This document shows positions 5,162 through 6,080 of a stretch of 6,080 nt of DNA, in pieces. The DNA is from an uncultured Holophagales bacterium (GTDB taxonomy: Bacteria > Acidobacteriota > Thermoanaerobaculia > UBA5066). The position numbers and the translations under genes were made by a program. Location of the stretch: NCBI GenBank assembly GCA_937864895.1, contig CALMDF010000271.1:1-6080 (forward strand). Reading direction: 5' to 3'. Below the pieces are notes generated by a model, which saw nothing but the letters and a program-made list of their open reading frames with translations, did not search any database and was not told the origin of the DNA. The first letter of the stretch is position 1, and the number at the start of each line of letters is the position of its first letter.

Positions 5162-6080
5162 GAACTCCCGCGCTCCTCTCCGGCCTCGACGTCCTCCTGG
5201 AGGACCCCGCGCCGCTCCGCGGGCGCCGGATCGGCCTCGTCGCTAACCCGGCCTCGGTCACGTCCCGTTACGTCCCGACCGCGAGGGCGCTCCTCGACGC
5301 GGGCCTCGACGTACGCGTTCTCTTCGGCCCGGAGCACGGCCTCACCGGGGCCGTCCAGGACATGCTCGCGGTCGGCGACGGCGACACGCCCCCGGGAAGG
5401 CTGCCCGTCGTCTCGCTCTACGGCGAGCGCTTCGAGGACCTCTCTCCCCGGCCGGAGCACCTCGAGAGCCTCGACGTCGTCGTCTGCGACCTCCCCGACG
5501 TCGGCTCCCGCTACTACACGTTCGTCTGGACCACGGCGCTCTTGATGAAGGCGTGCGCGGCCCGTGGAATCCCCGTCCTCGTCCTGGACCGCCCGAACCC
5601 GCTCGGAGGGTTCGCCGTCGAGGGGAACCTCCCGGAGGAGCGGCTCCTCTCCTTCGTCGGTCTCTGGCCCCTCCCCCCGAGGCACGGCATGACGCCGGGC
5701 GAGATCGCGCGATACGTGAACTCCCAGTTCGCTTTCGGGTGCGACCTGACCGTAGTCCCCATGAAGGTCGCGGGATGCGCGGGACCTGCGCCGCGGGGCC
5801 GGATCGGCGAGACGCCCGCCTGGGTCCTCGCCTCGCCGAACATGCCGACGCGCGACACGGCGCTCGTCTACCCGGGGATGTGCCTCCTCGAGGGGACGAA
5901 CCTCTCCGAGGCGCGCGGCACGACCCGCCCGTTCGAGATCGTCGGCGCGCCGTGGCTCGACGCCGGAAGGACCGCCGACCGGGCCAACGGCCTCGGGCTC
6001 GCGGGCGTCGCCTTCCGTCCCCACGTCTTCCGGCCCACCTTCCACAAGTTCGCGGGGCAGGACTGCGGCGGCGTCCAGCT
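5158..6080 (+). CDS. namZ: Exo-beta-N-acetylmuramidase NamZ (DUF1343), 3' partial
   Basis: The first 307 codons are present; the stop lies beyond the window. The family (DUF1343, YbbC/NamZ) releases N-acetylmuramic acid from the non-reducing ends of peptide-free peptidoglycan fragments. Conserved blocks appear in family order: GLDVLL (9-14), GLVANPAS (26-33), LFGPEHGLTG (55-64, with the invariant Glu59-His60), VSLYGER (85-91), DLPDVGSRYYTF (111-122), VLDRPNPLGG (142-151), PRHGMTPGE (174-182), SPNMPT (226-231), VYPGMCLLEGTNLSEARGTT (237-256), PFEIVGAPW (258-266) and AFRP (285-288). Perhaps 80 residues are missing at the C-terminus. ATG 5158 overlaps the previous stop as ATGA. An in-frame TGA at 5146-5148 means no start can lie farther upstream, and the family domain begins almost at residue 8, so the protein has no signal peptide and should be cytoplasmic. 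There is no strong ribosome site, so coupling to the upstream gene is likely. Confidence 0.93.
   Translation, partial: MRTPALLSGLDVLLEDPAPLRGRRIGLVANPASVTSRYVPTARALLDAGLDVRVLFGPEHGLTGAVQDMLAVGDGDTPPGRLPVVSLYGERFEDLSPRPEHLESLDVVVCDLPDVGSRYYTFVWTTALLMKACAARGIPVLVLDRPNPLGGFAVEGNLPEERLLSFVGLWPLPPRHGMTPGEIARYVNSQFAFGCDLTVVPMKVAGCAGPAPRGRIGETPAWVLASPNMPTRDTALVYPGMCLLEGTNLSEARGTTRPFEIVGAPWLDAGRTADRANGLGLAGVAFRPHVFRPTFHKFAGQDCGGVQ

Noticed and set aside
5110..6045. Minus-strand open frame of 311 codons opposite the NamZ gene
   Set aside because: The plus strand in this span encodes an unmistakable NamZ with all conserved blocks. The minus frame is a charged Arg/Glu/Val-rich shadow.

Overview
The window is 6,080 bases of very GC-rich bacterial chromosome, around 70% GC by eye (not computed). 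Genes are tightly packed: GTG and TTG starts occur beside ATG, three neighbouring pairs overlap by 4 nt (ATGA), and no gene-free stretch exceeds about 50 bases. Third codon positions are almost all G or C. The protein set suits a GC-rich, probably Gram-negative-type bacterium such as an acidobacterial or deltaproteobacterial lineage, but nothing here fixes the taxonomy. There are no RNA genes, mobile elements, CRISPR arrays or phage genes that I can see.

Left part (1-1175, + strand): the last 21 codons of an unrecognised gene, then mobA (MGD synthesis) and moaC (cPMP synthase), which overlap by 26 nt. Middle (1155-2596, - strand): a 4-nt-overlapping pair encoding a small membrane-anchored or secreted protein of unknown function and a polytopic GT-C/ArnT-like membrane glycosyltransferase. 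The 3' end of the glycosyltransferase gene runs 21 bp into the 3' end of moaC, tail to tail. A 47-bp divergent gap (2597-2643) with two back-to-back -10-like boxes leads into moaA, probably leaderless, and mogA. These are followed by a secreted SpoIID/LytB-domain protein and, overlapping it by 4 nt, a NamZ (DUF1343) exo-N-acetylmuramidase cut by the window edge.

Two themes therefore share the window. One is molybdenum cofactor synthesis: MoaA plus MoaC make cPMP from GTP, MogA adenylylates molybdopterin, and MobA adds GMP to give the bis-MGD-type cofactor. MPT synthase (MoaD/MoaE) and MoeA are not in view. The other is cell envelope work: glycosyl transfer by the minus-strand pair, and peptidoglycan glycan-strand turnover by SpoIID-like plus NamZ. 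The NamZ gene is complete in reading frame but absent from simple start-to-stop ORF lists because its stop lies beyond base 6080.

I found no clearly new system. The points most worth a second look are the SpoIID-NamZ coupling with a NamZ that cannot carry a signal peptide, the compact divergent promoter with probable leaderless moaA, and the split Moco cluster with a convergent 21-bp gene overlap.
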